A stretch of 64,000 nucleotides of DNA, from positions 146,659,206 through 146,723,205 of the forward strand of contig CM075650.1 in the NCBI GenBank assembly GCA_037953625.1, written 5' to 3'. Below, piece after piece: positions 1-11,269 of the stretch (the first letter of the stretch is position 1; every line of letters starts with the position of its first letter). The notes under the pieces are model-generated. The model was not told where the DNA came from. It did no database searches and was given only the letters and a program-made list of their open reading frames with translations. Made by a program: the position numbers and the translations under genes. This stretch comes from Crotalaria pallida. Lineage: Eukaryota; Streptophyta; Magnoliopsida; Fabales; Fabaceae.

Positions 1-1029
1 GTCTTAACCCAGACTAGCCCAAAGCTTATTGTTGCAGTTATGGGAAGGGACGTAGTCCTAAATGGGCTAAGTTGATACTATGTTGTCGATAGGAGCATGT
101 TTCTCCTCGGCATAGGGAAGTGTAAACACTTCTGGTACATACCTAAAAATGGACAACAAGGGGAGTGAGTGATTTTCATATGACTCAAGTAAAGCTTTTG
201 ATACATACTTTTAAACTCATAAATTCAATAATCACATTATGAGTAATCGCAAGTCAAGCCAAACACTAACGGTCACAATCTGATGCAAGTGATGTATGTA
301 TAATGCACTTGAAAATCAATCATTTCCTGCCTATGGTGCATGCACCTTTCATGTAATGTCCAATCATTGGATTACATTCTCTTTGAATCCACTCATATGA
401 TTCTTTTCTCCTTTCATTCTCAACATTCTGGATTTTCTCTTTTCATTGGGCGGTGAAAAAGATAATGTAATAAATAAAGGTATGCTTGAAAAAAGAAGTA
501 TAAATGAGTATTAATGTATTATGTTTCTAAATGAACATAACTTATTGGACAAAGTAAAATGGCTAAATAAACATAACTTATGGGACGAAGGGAGTACTTA
601 GGTTTTGTAGAAAGACAATTTCTCCCCACATTTTTATTTATCTATATCATTAAAAAAATACATTATTTAACAAAATGTAATGACGATTGTGATGATTTTC
701 AATAAAATTATCGTTTCCTAATATGTGATTTCCCTTCTTGTAGTTTTTAATTTTTTTTTTAATATTTACTTACGTAAATCAAAATAGTATTGAATTGCTA
801 TGCGCAAAATTCACAAGAATTTTATTTGACTAAAACTGATAGACGGTGCTTGCATAATCATTTTTTTCACGAATTTAAACAAGTTCTGAAGATGACTTTG
901 TGTGGGTCTATAAGAAGAGTTGTTTTACAATACTCATGAGAGATAATACCGAGTCTCTTGGTTTAAATTCGAGAATTCAAATAATTCAGTAAAGTTTAGG
1001 TAAATTTAAATGTTAAACTCGATTCGTAT
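1..1029. other. Intergenic AT-rich DNA, no gene seen
   Basis: No open frame here looks like a known protein. The first 200 bases are less AT-rich than the rest and could be the edge of an old repeat, but no terminus is visible. Near 530-595 two copies of a short phrase (AAACATAACTTAT) are followed by GGACGAAGGGAG and TA, which resembles the right end of a Stowaway-type MITE. Its left end could not be placed. Confidence 0.5.
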
Positions 1030-1038
1030 ATAAAAATA

Positions 1039-1395
1039 GAGTGAAGACCCAGTTTGCTCTCTCAAGTTTTTCGACTGGGATACTTTAATCCCTCAAGAAT
1101 TATAATTCACTTTTAGTCCCTAAACAATTTAAAAAATACCACTTTAGTCTTTGTTTTCATTCCGTTAACCACTGTCACTTTTTCCAGAAGCACTAGAGAC
1201 ATTTACTGCGAGACCATTAGCACCTGGGAATGAAATGTTATAGTTTATGTCAACGGTAACAATAGTTAACGAAATGAAAACATAGACTAAAATGATATTT
1301 TTAAAATTCTTTAGGGACTAAACGTGAATTATAATTCTTGAGGGACTAAAGTGTCCCAATCAAAAAATTTGAGGGACCAAATTGGGTCTTCACTC
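1039..1395. mobile_element. MULE-type MITE with perfect 9-bp TSD
   Basis: The 357-bp element has long terminal inverted repeats, starting GAGTGAAGACCCA on the left and ending TGGGTCTTCACTC on the right in complementary form. The similarity extends about 100 bp into each arm. The 9-bp sequence ATAAAAATA lies directly outside both ends (1030-1038 and 1396-1404). A 9-bp duplication with long inverted repeats is the usual signature of Mutator-like elements. There is no coding capacity, so it would depend on a transposase supplied elsewhere. Confidence 0.85.
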
Positions 1396-1827
1396 ATAAA
1401 AATATTAATTAATAATATATTATAAGATATGAATATATTTGAAGTCTTATAAAAAATATTTTTAAACATTCAAATATTATAATAAAATAAATAAAAATAT
1501 AAAGTATAATCATAACTCAATATTTGCCTTATCTATATGATTTTTAGTTAATCGCTTACTTTATTATTTTGATGTGGGATATAACAATATAAAATAAATC
1601 TATTATGTATTGTAAGATATAGGTAATTCAATCTAATTATCAAACAATAATGAGAAAAATTTACTTTTAAGACCATATCAATGTGTAAATACAAACTTGT
1701 AAACTCGAAAGTTTGTCAATTTTATTAGAATTTACTTAAACTCGAGAAAATTTATCGAAAAGAAAGTTTATGAGTGTCAACTCGTTGAATAACCTTTAAG
1801 CATATATTTGTAAATGTTTAAAAGTTA

Positions 1828-2113
1828 ATCCCTCCGGCTCGAATTACAAGGAATAAAAAATATACTGTACTTCTCTTGGTTTAAAATATAAGCAAAATTA
1901 ACTAACTTTATTAAATTTTGTTTCATTCTCAATGCCACTTTCCTAAAACATCTCTAGAAAATTGTAATCTTAATTAATTTTTGTTTCATTCTCAATACTA
2001 CTTTCTTAAAATATCTCTATTTTTTATAAATTTGAGAAAATTAAATACAATCAACTAACTTTTTTAATAAGCGTAAAAGTAGTTGAAATTGCTTATAATT
2101 CGAGCCGGAGAAG
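1828..2113. mobile_element. TIR MITE, same family as the copy at 35274-35592
   Basis: The ends read TCCCTCCGGCTCGAATTA and, inverted, TAATTCGAGCCGGAGAAG, each next to a TA dinucleotide as in Stowaway (Tc1/mariner) MITEs. The inside carries two related phrases about an AAGTAGTATTGAGAATGAAAC-like core. It aligns in reverse orientation along most of its length with the element at 35.3 kb. It is non-coding. Confidence 0.65.
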
Positions 2114-2306
2114 TAACTCAAGAATTTAAGATTTGCGAAGTTGAGGTCTAATAAGCGCCAAAAATCATGATGTAATGCATGTTACGACGCTACGTGCAAT
2201 TTCAGAATAATGAATATGCCATAAAACACCACATGGAAGTGATAGAATGGTTATGATGTAAAAGCTAAAAAGCTAATAAAAGGTGACAAATATTTGCTTT
2301 ATATTA

Positions 2307-2553
2307 CTACCTCAGTTTTTAATCATAAGGCCCTCTTGAAAAGTGGAATAATTTAGTTAATTGTATTGGAAATGTGAACTTTTGATGTGTATTTTCAAAA
2401 TCACTCCTATTAATATTATTGGGAATCTAAAAAGTGTTAAATAAATAGGGGTGTTTATGCAAAAAAATAATTAATGCTCATTAAAAATTGATAAAAAACG
2501 ACAAAATAAAAGTGTCAAGAGAGCCTTATAATTAGTAACGGAAAGGGAGGGAG
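2307..2553. mobile_element. Stowaway-like MITE
   Basis: The ends are CTACCTCAG and GGGAGGGAG, each flanked by TA (2305-2306 and 2554-2555). The interior shares long stretches with the elements at 10263-10536, 25897-26162 and 40904-41172, for example the phrase around TAATTTAGTTAATTGTA. It is a non-coding copy of a MITE family repeated through this window. Confidence 0.7.
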
Positions 2554-2689
2554 TAGCCGTTAGATCTTGAAAGTGTTGGGCATCATAAAAGTGAAATGAG
2601 TTGATGGGGGCATTTGTCTTTTCCCAAGGCATCCTCACAGGTAACCACACCTTTGAGCTTCACTTTATTAGCAGTTTCCAAGAAGCAAC

Positions 2690-3250
2690 GCAAGGTGGGT
2701 GATGAGTATTCTTACAAGAAACAGGAGTGGCTCCTTGAAAGATTTACTGAGGTGGAAGACTATGACTGAAACTGGTTTAATTTTTTCCCAGCCAGAAAGT
2801 CTTATCACTGAGGATGGAATGAAGCAAGTAGCTAAGAGTGAGAGGAATGGCAGTTCATGTGTCAAATACATGTAACTTGGTGCTGATTGGACCAATTTTT
2901 TGCCTCAATTTGAAACCGAGGATCATTAGCGGTCATTGAATCAACCCTGGATTCTCTGTTACTTCAACCCAAAGGTTTTTGCCTTCAATTTGAAAGTTTC
3001 CTTTTAAGTCCATGGCTGCCTTAGGATTACGGCCAACAGACTCAAATGGAGGTTTCAAATTGAGGCCCAAACCTTTGCTTCAAACAGCACCAAGTTACAT
3101 GGATTTGACACATGAACTGCCCTTCCTCTACCTCTTAACTAGCTGCGAAAAGACTTTCAGTCATAGTTCCCATCTCAGTAAATCCTTCAACGAGCCTCTC
3201 CTGTTTCTTCCAATACTCATCGAAAAGCCATCTTGCTCTTCTTCTTCGAT
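2690..3250. repeat. Inverted duplication of a gene-like fragment (two arms of about 200 bp)
   Basis: The segment at about 2690-2920 recurs in reverse complement at about 3045-3250, with a spacer of some 125 bp. Both arms give nearly the same peptide in opposite orientations, with a shared core ending LTHELPFL and a shared SKSF.EPLLFL stretch. The spacer-side boundaries carry GGTTTCAAATTGAGG and its complement. Transcripts across it could fold into a long hairpin. Which gene the fragment came from is not clear, and the frames are too broken to call a protein. Confidence 0.6.
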
Positions 3251-3299
3251 TTGCTATTACACAAAACAATCATCAGGCACAAGTGCCCTTAATATATGT

Positions 3300-4270
3300 T
3301 TAATGATTACAATCATTATTATTAGGTAAATGTTACCAAGCCAATACAGTGAAAACTCATAAAAAAATATAATTTCTTCTATTCTTGAAACATGGATAAA
3401 TGCATGCTTAAAATTATTTTTCTAATACTAAAATTCTAAAAACTTTAACAGTTGAAAAGTTATTTTCCATAATAAAATGTGATTGGTTGAAAACAAGATT
3501 AAATATATGGTTCAAGACATGTGATTGGTTGGGAACAAGGTTGGAGACATGGTTCGAGATAGAGGATTTGTTCCCTCCGGAAGAGGTTCCCTTCTGCCAT
3601 TTTCTCCCATGGCACCGTCGCCTCCAGAGTCGTACTCCTATATGTTATGGTTCGAGATGCTGAGTTAGCCAAGAATAAGTGGGAGTGGCTAGCATGCACC
3701 CTTTTGAGTTTAAGTTTGTAAATGTTGCGATAAATTTTCATGGTAAAAAAGTAAAAATGACAGGGCAAAAAAATGGTAGACTTGTTTAACGCAAACGGGA
3801 AAGCTGTGAGGGGGCAGCTTTTCCAAACACACGTTTGGCCCCCTCTTACAACCAATCCAAACATACTCATAATCGGTTTTGAGCCGCATAATTTTTCACT
3901 TTCTTTTTTATTTTTACTGCTGAACAGATCCAGATCTGTTCTTCATCTTCTTCCTGCCTGTGTTCTTCGTGCGCCTCCTCTTCCATTGCGCCACCTTCTA
4001 AGTTCCTCTTCCTCTTAAGCCTTCCACTTCTGATACCGTGTACATACTGTTTACAACAATTAGATGGGAAATTTTCTAGTCATATGCGCCACCTTCTCTG
4101 TTATACTTTATGGCCTTTTTGATTATCTGATACCGTGTGCATCAATTTTTTTACTTACCGTGGCCTTTATTGTCTTCAAACGAGGTCTTTTTTTGTAGCT
4201 TAGAGTTTATTTATTTATTTATTTTTTATCAATTTTGATGTTACCATGTGATTACACTCTGTTTTTTTGG
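3300..4270. other. Pre-insertion flank of the gypsy element, no gene assigned
   Basis: This stretch is less AT-rich around 3530-4020 and contains short open frames on both strands, none of which I recognise. A phrase around GTGATTGGTTG...GGAGACATGGTTCGAGA is partly repeated at 3480-3560. The gypsy element entered at AGATC (4271-4275). The other side of the target resumes at 9636, so 4270 and 9641 were once adjacent. Confidence 0.4.
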
Positions 4271-4275
4271 AGATC

Positions 4276-4726
4276 TGTAACAAGCCCACATTGGCCAGTG
4301 GAAGGAAATGAGAGTCAGGGTCTCAGCAGAAAATGGAAGGAATGAGCAAATGATTGGTAATCAGATGAGGACAAATTTTGTTATGCAAGAAGGCCACGTG
4401 GAGCAACTTCCTTGGATCATGCACCCCAGGAAAAGTGACAGAAAGAAACGTGAGAATGTGCGCCTGAGGGGTTACGTGCGTAGCCAATGAATTTTCCTTA
4501 TATGGTATCTCTCAGGATGAATTAAGGTAGTGATGATTGTTGCATTGAAAACTTTCTCTCTCTCATCTTATTCTCTCTGTTTCTCATCTCCTTTCAGAGT
4601 ACCTCCTTGTACTTATTTCTCACACTGTGTAACAATCATCCCCATTAATAATACAACGTACTTCCCTGAGTTCCCATAATCACTATTTCATTAATTTTCT
4701 GTTATTTAGCAATTGCACTTGCTACA
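4276..4726 (+). repeat. 5' LTR of the gypsy element
   Basis: This 451-bp LTR matches 9177-9635 nearly base for base. Compared with the 3' LTR it lacks about 8 bp near 4322 and has a handful of transitions. It contains a pyrimidine-rich CTCTCTCTCATC stretch near 4555, probably around the transcribed R region. An open frame of 60 codons (4308-4490) is the LTR copy of the polyprotein tail and is not a separate gene. Confidence 0.93.
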
Positions 4727-4751
4727 TTTGGTGCTTTCATCATCATCTGCA

Positions 4752-6971
4752 ATGGCAGAAAACACACGCATGAGGAAGATGCAAGGTGATATCAGAGAAC
4801 TTAAGGAAGCGGTGGAATACTTGAAACAAAGAGATGTGGAGCATTCTCTACAGAGCCAACAACAAACTGCTGCACTTAATGAGTTGAAAGAGATGCTTAA
4901 GGCTATGTCTATAGGAACCCAGATTAATCAATTTGATCCTCCTCAATGGACCAAGCCACTGTTTCAAGTAAGGAACGTTAAAATTGACTTTCCTAGATTC
5001 GATGGCACTGAAGTATTATCATGGATTTTTAAGGCTGAGCAATTTTTCGATTTTTATGATACCCCTGATGAGCATAGAATGACTATAGCTGCTGTGCATT
5101 TGGACAAGGATGTAGTACCTTGGTTCCAAATGATCACTCGAATGCAGCCCTTTCAATCATGGAAACAATTTACTAAGGCCTTAGAGTCGGAATTTGGACC
5201 ATCTCCTTTTGAATTTCCAAGATCCACTCTCTTTAAACTGTCCCAATCTGCCTCAGTAAATGAATATTATATGGAATTCATTTCACTTGCAAATCGTGTC
5301 TATGGTATAAGTCCAGATGCCTTATTAGATTGCTTTATAAGTGGCCTAAAACCTGAAATCAAACGCGATGTCATTGCACCAAGGCCTTTATCCTTACTCA
5401 AAGCAGTTTCCTTAGCGAAGCTTTTTGAAGAAAAATACAATGTTAAACCAAAATTCAATTACAACAAACCAGCCAACACACAAACCACATACACTTATCC
5501 TAAAATCCACAATTCACAACCACTACTATTGCCTACTCCTAACCAGAAACCTAGTTATCCAAACACTCAAAACCCACAAATTAGCCCAACCAACCCTATC
5601 AGAAAAATGACTCAGGCAGAGATGCAAGTAAGAAGGGAAAAAGGTCTTTGTTACACATGTGATGAGAAGTTCACACCACAACATAGATGCCCAAATAGAC
5701 ACTTTATGATTTTGCAAGTGGATGATGATATTTCCAATACTAAAAGTGAAACACAGGACTCTTATGCTACAGAGATTAACCCTGATCAGGAACATCATCT
5801 CTCTTTTAATGCCTTGAAAGGTAACAGTGGCCTTGGTACAATTAGATTCAATGGTCAGATCAAGGGCCATCCTGTGAAAATTCTCTTGGATAGTGGAAGT
5901 TCAGATAACTTTCTCCAACCAAGAGTGGCTCAATTTCTGAAATTACCAATTCAACCTGCAGAACAGTTTAAGGTGATGGTGGGCAATGGTCATTCAATGA
6001 CAGCAGAAGGGGTAATTTCTGATTTAGTTGTAGAGGTTCAAGGCCATCAATTTCATTGTCCTGTATACCTCTTACCTGTGGTAGGAGCTGATCTGATTTT
6101 GGGTGCAGCCTGGTTATCTACATTAGGCCCACATGTGGCTGATTATAGTGCATTACAATTTAAATTTATGTTGAATGGTCAATTTATTACATTACAAGGT
6201 GAGAGACCTGTTTTGCCTCAGCAGGCTCAGTACCAACACATTAGAAGGTTACAGCATACTGCTGCTATAGCAGAATGTTTCACCATTCAGTTACAAGCTC
6301 CTGACTGTACTGCTGATGAATTGACAGATTTTCCAAAGGATTTAGATCCTGAAATAGCACTGATACTGCATACCTACAAAAGAGTTTTCAATAAGCCCAC
6401 AGGTTTGCCTCCTCAAAGATCACAGGATCATGCCATTCCCTTATTGGAAGGTTCCAATCCAGTGAAAGTTAAGCCTTATAGATATGCTCACAACCAAAAA
6501 TCTGCTATTGAACAAATGGTACAGCAGATGCTAACAGAGGGTATCATACAACCTAGTACAAGCCCATTCTCCTCTCCAATCCTCTTAGTCAAAAAGAAGG
6601 ATGGATCTTGGAGGTTCTGTACTGATTATAGGGCCTTGAATAACATCACTGTAAAAGACAGTTTCCCTATGCCAACAGTGGATGAATTGCTTGATGAATT
6701 ACATGGTGCTCAGTTTTTCTCAAAACTGGATTTAAGGTCTGGTTATCACCAAATTTTGGTCAAACCAGAAGATAGGCACAAGACAGCTTTCAGAACACAC
6801 CAAGGGCATTATGAGTGGCTTGTCATGCCCTTTGGTCTTGCTAATGCACCTGCTTCATTTCAACATCTCATGAACGACATTTTTCAATCTTTACTGAGAA
6901 GGTGTGTGCTAGTTTTTTTTATAACATTCTCATTTACAGTCCTAATTGGTCTACTCATTTACAAGATTTAG
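4752..6971 (+). pseudogene. Gypsy gag-protease-RT, first frame, broken at the RT active site
   Basis: The first ATG after the LTR is at 4752, and I take it as the start. The protein opens with a charged coiled-coil, then a retrotransposon gag domain (about residues 85-240). A degenerate zinc-knuckle-like cysteine/histidine motif follows (CYTCDEKF...HRC, about residue 305). An aspartic protease with LLDSGSSDNF comes next, about residue 382. Reverse transcriptase follows, with KKDGSWRFCTDYRALN and FSKLDLRSGYHQI. The frame leaves the family sequence at about 6917. There a one-base deletion lies inside the catalytic aspartate motif and one of the two aspartate codons now reads Asn. What follows to the stop at 6971 is out-of-frame sequence. 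Confidence 0.88.
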
Positions 6972-8473
6972 AGAAGGTGTTAAAAATTCTACAGCAGCAT
7001 TCACTTTTTGCTAAGCTCTCTAAATGTGTTTTTGGCTCAACACAAGTTGAGTATTTAGGCCATACAATGTCTCAGAGAGGTGTGGCCATGGATCAAGCAA
7101 AGATTGAAGCAATTCTGGCCTGGCTAGAACCCAAAAATGTAAAGCAACTGAGGGGATTTTTGGGTATCACTGGCTATTACAGAAGATTCATAAGACAGTA
7201 TGCATCAATAGCTGAGCCACTTACTGATCTACTCAAAAAGGATGCCTTCAATTGGACTGCTAAAGCTGCTGAAGCCTTTCATGCTTTGAGAAATGCAGTG
7301 ACCAAGGCTCCAGTTCTAGCCTTGCCTGATTTCTCTAAGCCTTTTATATTGGAAACTGATGCTTCAGGCATAGGTATAGGTGCTGTGTTGAGCCAGGGTA
7401 AGCATCCTATAGCCTATTTTTCAAAGAAAATGTCTCCTAGAATGCAGAAACAGTCAGCCTATTCTAGGGAATTATATGCTATCACAGAATCCTTAGCAAA
7501 TTTTAGACATTATTTGCTTGGCCATCCCTTTATTATCAGGACAGACCAGAAGAGTATAAGGCATTTGGCAGACCAATCAATTCACACACCTGAGCAGGAG
7601 AACTGGTTACATAAGTTTTTGGGCTTTGATTTTAAAATTGAATATAAGCCAGGGAAAGACAACATTGCAGCTGATGCTTTGTCCAGGTCCTTTTACCTTG
7701 CTTGGTCAGAAACAGTACCTCAATTTCTACAGCAGTTAAAAACTGAGATTGCCTCAGATTCTCATTGGCAGATAGAATTGCAAAATTGCCTATTAAATAA
7801 GCCCAACAGTCCTCATATAACAAGCAGAGAAGGTTTGCTATTTTGGAAAGGAAGATTAATCATTCCTCAGACTTCTGACCTTATCAAACAAATTATGACA
7901 GAATACCATGACTCTACTGTGGGAGGACACTCAGGTGTGGCTAGAACAACAACAAGAATAAAAAATGAATTTTGCTGGCCTAAAATGCAGCATGACATTC
8001 AGTCTTATGTGCAACAATGTGCTATCTGTCAACAAGCAAAGCACCTGAACACTCAGCCTGCAGGTCTCCTTCAACCATTACCAATTCCCTCTCAAATTTG
8101 GGAGGATATTGCTATGGATTTTATTACAGGGTTGCCAATAGTTAAAGGATATTCTGTGATCCTGGTGGTGGTGGATAGGCTATCAAAGTATGGTCATTTT
8201 CAACCACTGAAGCCTGATTTTACAAGTTTGCAAGTTGCTGAAGTATTCATTAGCTCTATAGTCAGACTTCATGGCATTCCAAAAACCATAGTTTCTGACA
8301 GAGACAAGGTCTTTATGAGCAGATTTTGGCAACAGCTTTTCAAATTACAAGGCACAACATTGGCTATGTCCTCAGCATACCACCCTCAGTCAGATGGTCA
8401 GACTGAAGCTCTCAACAAGTGCTTGGAGATGTATCTTAGGTGTTTTCAAGCCAAAATCCTAAAGCGTGGGTGA
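6902..8473 (+). pseudogene. Gypsy RT end, RNase H and integrase, second frame
   Basis: This is the continuation of the same polyprotein after the frame break. It resumes at NILIYS, the sequence just after the RT active site. RNase H follows (ETDASGIGIGAVLSQ, then YSRELYAI and FIIRTDQKS). Then comes the integrase zinc-binding region (HDSTVGGHSG...CAICQQAK) and the integrase core, with the aspartates and the glutamate region visible in AMDFITGLP, IVSDRDKVF and YHPQSDGQTE. The second break is at about 8446-8450, where a one-base change moves the true reading into the next frame. The last residues before the stop at 8473 are out of frame. Confidence 0.88.
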
Positions 8474-9399
8474 AGTTGTTGCCCGGGGCTGAGTACTGGT
8501 ATAACACATCATTTCACCACAGTTTGGGGATGACTCCTTTTCAGGCTGTTTATGGCAGACAACCACCATTGATCATCAGATATGAACCTTCTCAGACTGA
8601 GATACAAGCAGTACAAGATGTGTTACAATCCAGAGACATACTGCTGACCAAGCTCAAAGACAATTTGATTCAAGCACAGCAGCACATGAAAACACAAGCA
8701 GACAAGCATAGAAAGGACATTGACTTTGTTGAAGGAGATAAAGTTTGGGTTAAGTTGCGGCCATACAGGCAGCATTCAGTGGCCTTGAGAAAGAATCAGA
8801 AGTTGAGCATGAAGTATTTTGGTCCATTCACTATACTTCAGAGAATAGGCAAGGTAGCTTATAAACTTGCTCTTCCTGAAGAAGCCAAGATACATCCGGT
8901 TTTCCATGTGTCTCAATTAAAAGCATTCAGAGGCAATGAGGTTACTACTCAAATACCAGTTCCTTTGTTAGTAGATGAAAAAGGACTTGCATTACAACCA
9001 AAGGCCATCTTGCAACACAGAACGATACTCAAGAAGCACAAACAGATTCCACAGGTTCTAGTCCATTGGGAAGGTCAGCAACCAGAAGAGGCCTCATGGG
9101 AAGACAGAAACACCATTGAAAAATCTTATCCTACTTTCAACCTTGAGGACAAGGTTGTTTTCAATGGGGGAGGTAATGTAACAAGCCCACATTGGCCAGT
9201 GGAAGGAAATGAGAGTCAGGGTCCACATGGCTTAGCAGAAAATGGAAGGAATGAGCAAATGATTGGTAATCAGATGAGGACAAATTCTGTTATGCAAGAA
9301 GGCCACGTGGAGCAACTTCCTTGGATCATGCACCCTAGGAAAAGTGACAGAAAGAAACGTGAGAATGTGCGCCTGAGGGGTTATGTGCGTAGCCAATAA
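8440..9399 (+). pseudogene. Gypsy integrase C-terminus and chromodomain, third frame
   Basis: This segment continues the integrase after the second frame break (NPKAWVKLLPGAEYWYN). It goes on to the GPY/F-type module (YFGPFTILQRIGKVAYKLALP) and a chromodomain at the end (VHWEGQQPEEASWED). Chromodomains in plant gypsy integrases are thought to bias insertion by binding modified histones. No stop codon comes before the 3' LTR, so the open frame runs on for about 74 codons into the LTR and ends at 9397-9399. The 5' LTR keeps the same frame open, ending in TGA instead of TAA. Confidence 0.87.
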
Positions 9400-9635
9400 A
9401 TTTTCCTTATATGGTATCTCTTAGGATGAATTAAGGCAGTGATGATTGTTGCATTGAAAACTTTCTCTCTCTCATCTTATTCTCTCTGTTTCTCATCTCC
9501 TTTCAGAGTACCTCCTTGTACTTATTTCTCACACTGTGTAACAATCATCCCTCTTAATAATACAACGTACTTCCCTGAGTTCCCATAATCACTATTTCAT
9601 TAATTTTCTGTTATTTAGCAATTGCACTTGCTACA
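9177..9635 (+). repeat. 3' LTR of the gypsy element
   Basis: This 459-bp direct copy of 4276-4726 follows a GGGGGAGGTAA purine tract. It retains the 8 bp missing from the 5' LTR. The target duplication AGATC follows at 9636-9640. Confidence 0.93.
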
Positions 9636-9721
9636 AGATCTGGGCGATGGGGGTATGGAAAGATCGGCGGTGTGGATGGGGGTTTTTCACTGAGGAGATA
9701 GAGGAAGGGATTCGGATTCTT

Positions 9722-9836
9722 TAACATAATGTTAGAGGTACATTAGTACAATATCCACTAAAATCCAAAATAAACCCATAAATTTTTTATTTTGGATTTT
9801 AGTGATTTTGTACATATGTTACCTAACATTAAGTTA
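9722..9836. repeat. Small palindromic MITE-like hairpin
   Basis: Two inverted arms of about 50 bp face each other across a short centre. The left arm starts TAACATAATGTTAG and the right arm ends CTAACATTAAGTTA. The inner parts (CACTAAAATCCAAAATA and its complement) are almost perfect. It is non-coding. I could not confirm a target duplication, so the class is open. Confidence 0.6.
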
Positions 9837-9939
9837 GGGAATCCATTTCCCCGAAAAAGAGGAGAGGGGGTGGGTTCTAGTTTTTTTTAATTATATATTT
9901 TTAATTTTTAATTATTTATTTTATTATATTTTTTAATAT

Positions 9940-10095
9940 TATGTTTGTCACGTCTGTGTTAACGTTAGAAATCTAACGGTAGGGACCAAAATCAATTTTT
10001 TTTTAACTTTTAAGGATTGAGATCAATCAAATAAAAAAATAGGGACTAAAACCAAAACATAGCCAACTTTCGAAAATCAAAAACTTAAATAAGCC
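9940..10095. repeat. Truncated MULE-MITE end, related to 61446-61947
   Basis: The right end reads AGGGACTAAAACCAAAAC...CTTAAATAAGCC, close to the right end of the intact element at 61.4-61.9 kb. No matching left end is found upstream, so this looks like a one-ended remnant. Confidence 0.5.
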
Positions 10096-10262
10096 TATAT
10101 AATAATACCAACGGTCACATTCTAGATTAATTATTTGCTCCTATTTATAACTCACTTTGTATTCTTTATGTAGTATTTATTGTTTTTTTTTCTTTTTTGA
10201 TCTTTGTTCATTGTGACAAATAATATACTTTTAAAATTTTCAATGCAAGTGAAAAAAAGACA

Positions 10263-10536
10263 CTCCCTCCTTTCGAAAATATAGGACCTTTGGGAGATTT
10301 CACGTCCATTAAAAAAGTGAAATAATTTAGTTAATTGTAATGGAAATGTGAACTTTTTATATGTATTTTCAAAATTACCCTTATTAATATTATTGAGAAT
10401 GTAGAAAGTGTTAAATAAATAGGGGTGTTTGTGAAAAAAAAAAGTAAGTAATGCTCATTGAAAACTAATAAAGAGTCTTATAAATAGGGACAAAATAAAA
10501 ATGTTAAAAGGGTCTTATATTTAGGGACGAAGAGAG
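10263..10536. mobile_element. Stowaway-like MITE
   Basis: The left end is CTCCCTCCTTTCG and the right end GGGACGAAGAGAG, followed by TA. On the left the expected TA is CA. The interior matches the copies at 2307-2553 and 25897-26162 over long stretches. It is non-coding. Confidence 0.65.
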
Positions 10537-11260
10537 TATATAATAAAAAAAAGTCTATAAGACCAAAAGTTAAGGAATTGAGGGAGTAATATATTTTTTA
10601 AAAATTACATCTATAATTATTATTGGGATTTTAAATTGTGTTAACTTAATAGGAATATTTGGAAGAAAAAAATTATTAGCTAGAGAGTAAATAGTACTTC
10701 GTCTCTCTCTTTCTCTATATATATATAAGTAAAGAAAAATGCTAACAAGTTACCATAAGGGAACTTATTAAAGAACCAAATGTAATATGAAAATGTTAAA
10801 AAGTGTGATTTTTTTATCTTCATGAGAGAAAAGAAAAGGTAAACTTATGATATAAGAATAATAGTTATAAAAATATTCTCAAATTAAATGTTAATAATTG
10901 ATTACATTAAACTATAGTAATAATTTTATCAAATTCATATAAAAATTGAGTATATTAGAAAACATGTATTGAGAATTAAACAAAAATTAAATGTTACAAT
11001 CACTTTATATAAATATTTTAAAAATGATTATATTGGGAATATAAAAGTTAATTTACTTTTGTTTATATATGATATCACTAATAGGGTGTATTTTTTTCTT
11101 ATAATTGAGACCGATATATGACATTTTTTATATACACTTATCAAACACATTACCATTTAATGTGCTGGATATGCTGGGACAGTGCACAATGTTTAAACCA
11201 CATTATTTTATTGTCAGCAGGTAGCCTTTTCAAATCATGATCATTAATCAATATGCTCTT
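10537..11260. other. AT-rich spacer, no gene seen
   Basis: This is mostly low-complexity AT-rich sequence. A phrase at 10738 (AATGCTAACAAGTTACC) resembles one end of the small TIR elements at 20836 and 21455, but I cannot find its partner end. No coding region is supported. Confidence 0.45.
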
Positions 11261-11269
11261 TTATTTTAA

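Larger units (their letters stand above)
4276..9635 (+). mobile_element. Complete Ty3/gypsy retrotransposon with chromodomain
   Basis: The element is 5,360 bp long and has two LTRs that begin TGTAACAAGCC and end TTGCTACA. The 5-bp target duplication AGATC lies outside both ends (4271-4275 and 9636-9640). A primer-binding-site candidate follows the left LTR (TTTGGTGCTTTCAT, from 4727), and a purine tract (GGGGGAGGTAA) precedes the right one. The order of domains is gag, protease, reverse transcriptase, RNase H, integrase, chromodomain, which places it with plant chromoviruses of the Ty3/gypsy group. Two one-base frame breaks make this copy non-autonomous now. The LTRs differ by roughly nine substitutions and one 8-bp indel by eye, which suggests a fairly recent insertion. 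Confidence 0.95.

Noticed and set aside
4308..4490. 60-codon ORF in the gypsy 5' LTR
   Set aside because: It is the LTR copy of the polyprotein tail, with no sign of independent use.
10700..10735. TCTCTATATATATATAAG as the 5' end of the Helitron
   Set aside because: It resembles a Helitron start but is preceded by T or C where A is expected, and nothing links it to the 3' end at 20009.
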